Shown in pieces: positions 5,904 to 7,099 of a DNA stretch of 7,099 bases (position 1 is its first letter; the number at the start of each line of letters is the position of its first letter). Location: the NCBI GenBank assembly GCA_013139225.1, contig WTBG01000150.1, positions 1 through 7,099 on the forward strand. The letters are read 5' to 3'. The stretch comes from Deltaproteobacteria bacterium (GTDB taxonomy: Bacteria > Desulfobacterota > WTBG01). The position numbers and the translations under genes were made by a program. The notes under the pieces were generated by a model that was not told the origin of the DNA, did no database searches, and saw only the letters and a list, made by a program, of their open reading frames with translations.

Positions 5904-7099
5904 ATGGTTAATCTAACAATTGATGGTAGAAAGGTTGAGGTAGAAGAGGGCACCACAGTCCTTAAGGCGGCAGAGAAGCTGGGTATTAAGATACCAACCC
6001 TTTGCTATTTTGAGGCACTTACCCCTCAGGGTGCCTGCAGGCTTTGTGTGGTTGAGATCGTAGGCGGTGCGAGAAGGGGACTGTCCGCATCCTGCGCCTA
6101 TGTAGTGGAGGAAGGACTTGAGGTAAGGACGGATTCAAAGCGGGTTATTGAAGCAAGAAAACTGGTTATCGAACTACTCCTCTTGCGCTGTCCGGATGTA
6201 CCAAAGTTACAGGAGTTGGCCGAAGAGATTGGAATCGATCGGGCAAGGTATGAGCGATTTAAACCGGAGGAAGAAAAATGCATCTTATGTGGACTCTGTG
6301 TACGTGTATGTCAGGAACTGATGCATGTCGGTGCAATCAACTTTGTCAACCGTGGCTCCAGCCGAAAGGTATCCCCACCATTTGATGAATACTCGAGCGT
6401 GTGTGTTACCTGTGGGGCATGTGAGGTGGTCTGCCCTACAGGGGCTATTAATCTTGATGAAATCACCAAAAATATACCGAGGCCAATAAAAGCCGATTTC
6501 GATGAGCGATTGGCCACAAGGCCTTCTATCTATCTGCCATTTCCTCAGGCCGTTCCCAAAGTGCCGGTTATCGATCGGCAAACGTGTATGCACTTCTTAA
6601 ATGATGCATGTGGGGCGTGTGAGAGCTTTTGTGGACCCAAGGCCATTAAATATGACCAGGAAGATGAGGTGCGCGAGCTTGATGTGGGGTCTGTTATCCT
6701 CGCCCCTGGTTTTGAACTCACGAATCCCTCGTTAAGGGACGAGTATGGATACAGTCGTTACCCCAATGTGGTAACCAGCATGGAGTTTGAGAGGATTCTT
6801 TCCGCATCCGGCCCCTATCAGGGACACATCCAGCGCCCTTCCGATCAATCGGGGCCGGAGAAGGTCGCCTGGATTCAGTGTGTGGGATCCCGGGATAACT
6901 CCTGCAATAAGGGGTACTGCTCTTCCGTCTGCTGCATGTACGCCACCAAGGAGGCCATCATTGCCAAGGAACACAGTCCTGATATCAAACCAACAATCTT
7001 CTATATGGATATCCGGGCACACGGAAAAGGCTTTGATCAGTATTATGAAAGAGCCCGGGATGATTATGGTGTTCGTTATATTCAATGTCAGATTTCAAA
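5904..7099 (+). CDS. NuoG/HoxU-like N-terminal module fused to HdrA C-terminal part (3' end missing)
   Basis: The frame is open to the window edge; 398 residues are visible. Residues 1-80 are a plant-type [2Fe-2S] domain with Cys34-x10-Cys45-x2-Cys48-x15-Cys64, as in NuoG, HoxU and FeFe-hydrogenase. The His-containing cluster motif that often comes next is absent. Residues 126-182 hold two ferredoxin motifs (Cys126/129/132/136; Cys167/170/173/177, ending CPTGAI). From about residue 192 the sequence is HdrA: RPIKADFDERLATR, IYLPFPQAVPKVPVID, cluster motif Cys228-x7-Cys236-x2-Cys239-x3-Cys243, the LDVGSVILAPGFE flavoprotein strand, YPNVVTSMEFERILSASGP, and CVGSRD (Cys326) with YCSSVCCMYATKEA (Cys339, 343, 344). 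This is the portion of HdrA missing from the gene starting at 3045. It should complete the HdrA flavin domain and link it to the diaphorase. The C-terminal HdrA part, perhaps with an MvhD domain, lies outside the window. Confidence 0.9.
   Translation, partial: MVNLTIDGRKVEVEEGTTVLKAAEKLGIKIPTLCYFEALTPQGACRLCVVEIVGGARRGLSASCAYVVEEGLEVRTDSKRVIEARKLVIELLLLRCPDVPKLQELAEEIGIDRARYERFKPEEEKCILCGLCVRVCQELMHVGAINFVNRGSSRKVSPPFDEYSSVCVTCGACEVVCPTGAINLDEITKNIPRPIKADFDERLATRPSIYLPFPQAVPKVPVIDRQTCMHFLNDACGACESFCGPKAIKYDQEDEVRELDVGSVILAPGFELTNPSLRDEYGYSRYPNVVTSMEFERILSASGPYQGHIQRPSDQSGPEKVAWIQCVGSRDNSCNKGYCSSVCCMYATKEAIIAKEHSPDIKPTIFYMDIRAHGKGFDQYYERARDDYGVRYIQCQIS

Noticed and set aside
3045..7099. Assignment as the class II benzoyl-CoA reductase partner set (BamE-BamI)
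   Set aside because: BamE/G/H also combine HdrA, NuoE and NuoF types, but here the domains are fused differently, hdrB and hdrC are separate, and the neighbour is metF. No BamB/BamC-type gene is seen.
3958..7099. Electron-bifurcating [FeFe] hydrogenase (HydABC)
   Set aside because: The NuoF-like subunit resembles HydB, but the [2Fe-2S]/2[4Fe-4S] module continues into HdrA rather than an H-cluster domain, and no H-cluster cysteine motif is visible.

Overview
The window is a single-strand block of energy-metabolism genes, all read left to right, closely spaced and probably one operon or two adjoining ones. Gene content suggests a strictly anaerobic bacterium with a folate-based Wood-Ljungdahl (methyl-branch) pathway. 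The gene style and the two intergenic repeat types are most like those of Desulfobacterota (former Deltaproteobacteria: sulfate reducers or syntrophs). That placement is inference; no rRNA or marker gene is present.

Layout: (1) positions 1-312, the C-terminal part of a small response-regulator receiver protein, stop-start coupled to (2) metF, a methylenetetrahydrofolate reductase (309-1190). A 197-bp gap with a palindromic repeat hairpin follows. Then come (3) hdrC (1388-1972) and (4) hdrB (1969-2820), overlapping by ATGA. A 224-bp gap is largely filled by a long imperfect inverted repeat (2872-3019). After it come (5) an HdrA N-terminal half fused to a NuoE domain (about 3045-3944), (6) a NuoF-type NADH dehydrogenase with extra Fe-S domains (3958-5868), and (7) a NuoG/HoxU-like N-terminal module fused to the rest of HdrA (5904 to beyond the right edge).

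The most notable observation is how HdrA is arranged. Its FAD-binding N-terminal segment ends inside the inserted ferredoxin domain, just after the first CxxCxxCxxxC motif. The HdrA sequence resumes, at almost exactly the next expected residue, in the third protein of the module. Everything between the two halves is a complete NuoE-NuoF-NuoG(N) diaphorase. The diaphorase is thus intercalated into HdrA, with both ends fused in frame to the two HdrA halves. If the HdrA fold is kept, its flavin site and possibly its ferredoxin clusters are assembled from two polypeptides.

Working model (inference): NADH is oxidised at the FMN of the NuoF subunit. Electrons pass through the NuoE/NuoF/NuoG clusters to the split HdrA flavin, a potential electron-bifurcating centre. 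From there they go to ferredoxin and, through HdrC/HdrB, towards MetF and methylene-tetrahydrofolate reduction; the reverse direction would apply in methyl oxidation. This is analogous to the MetF-HdrABC-MvhD gene sets of acetogens such as Moorella, but with a built-in NADH dehydrogenase. No MetV or MvhD gene is seen inside the window; either could lie outside it.
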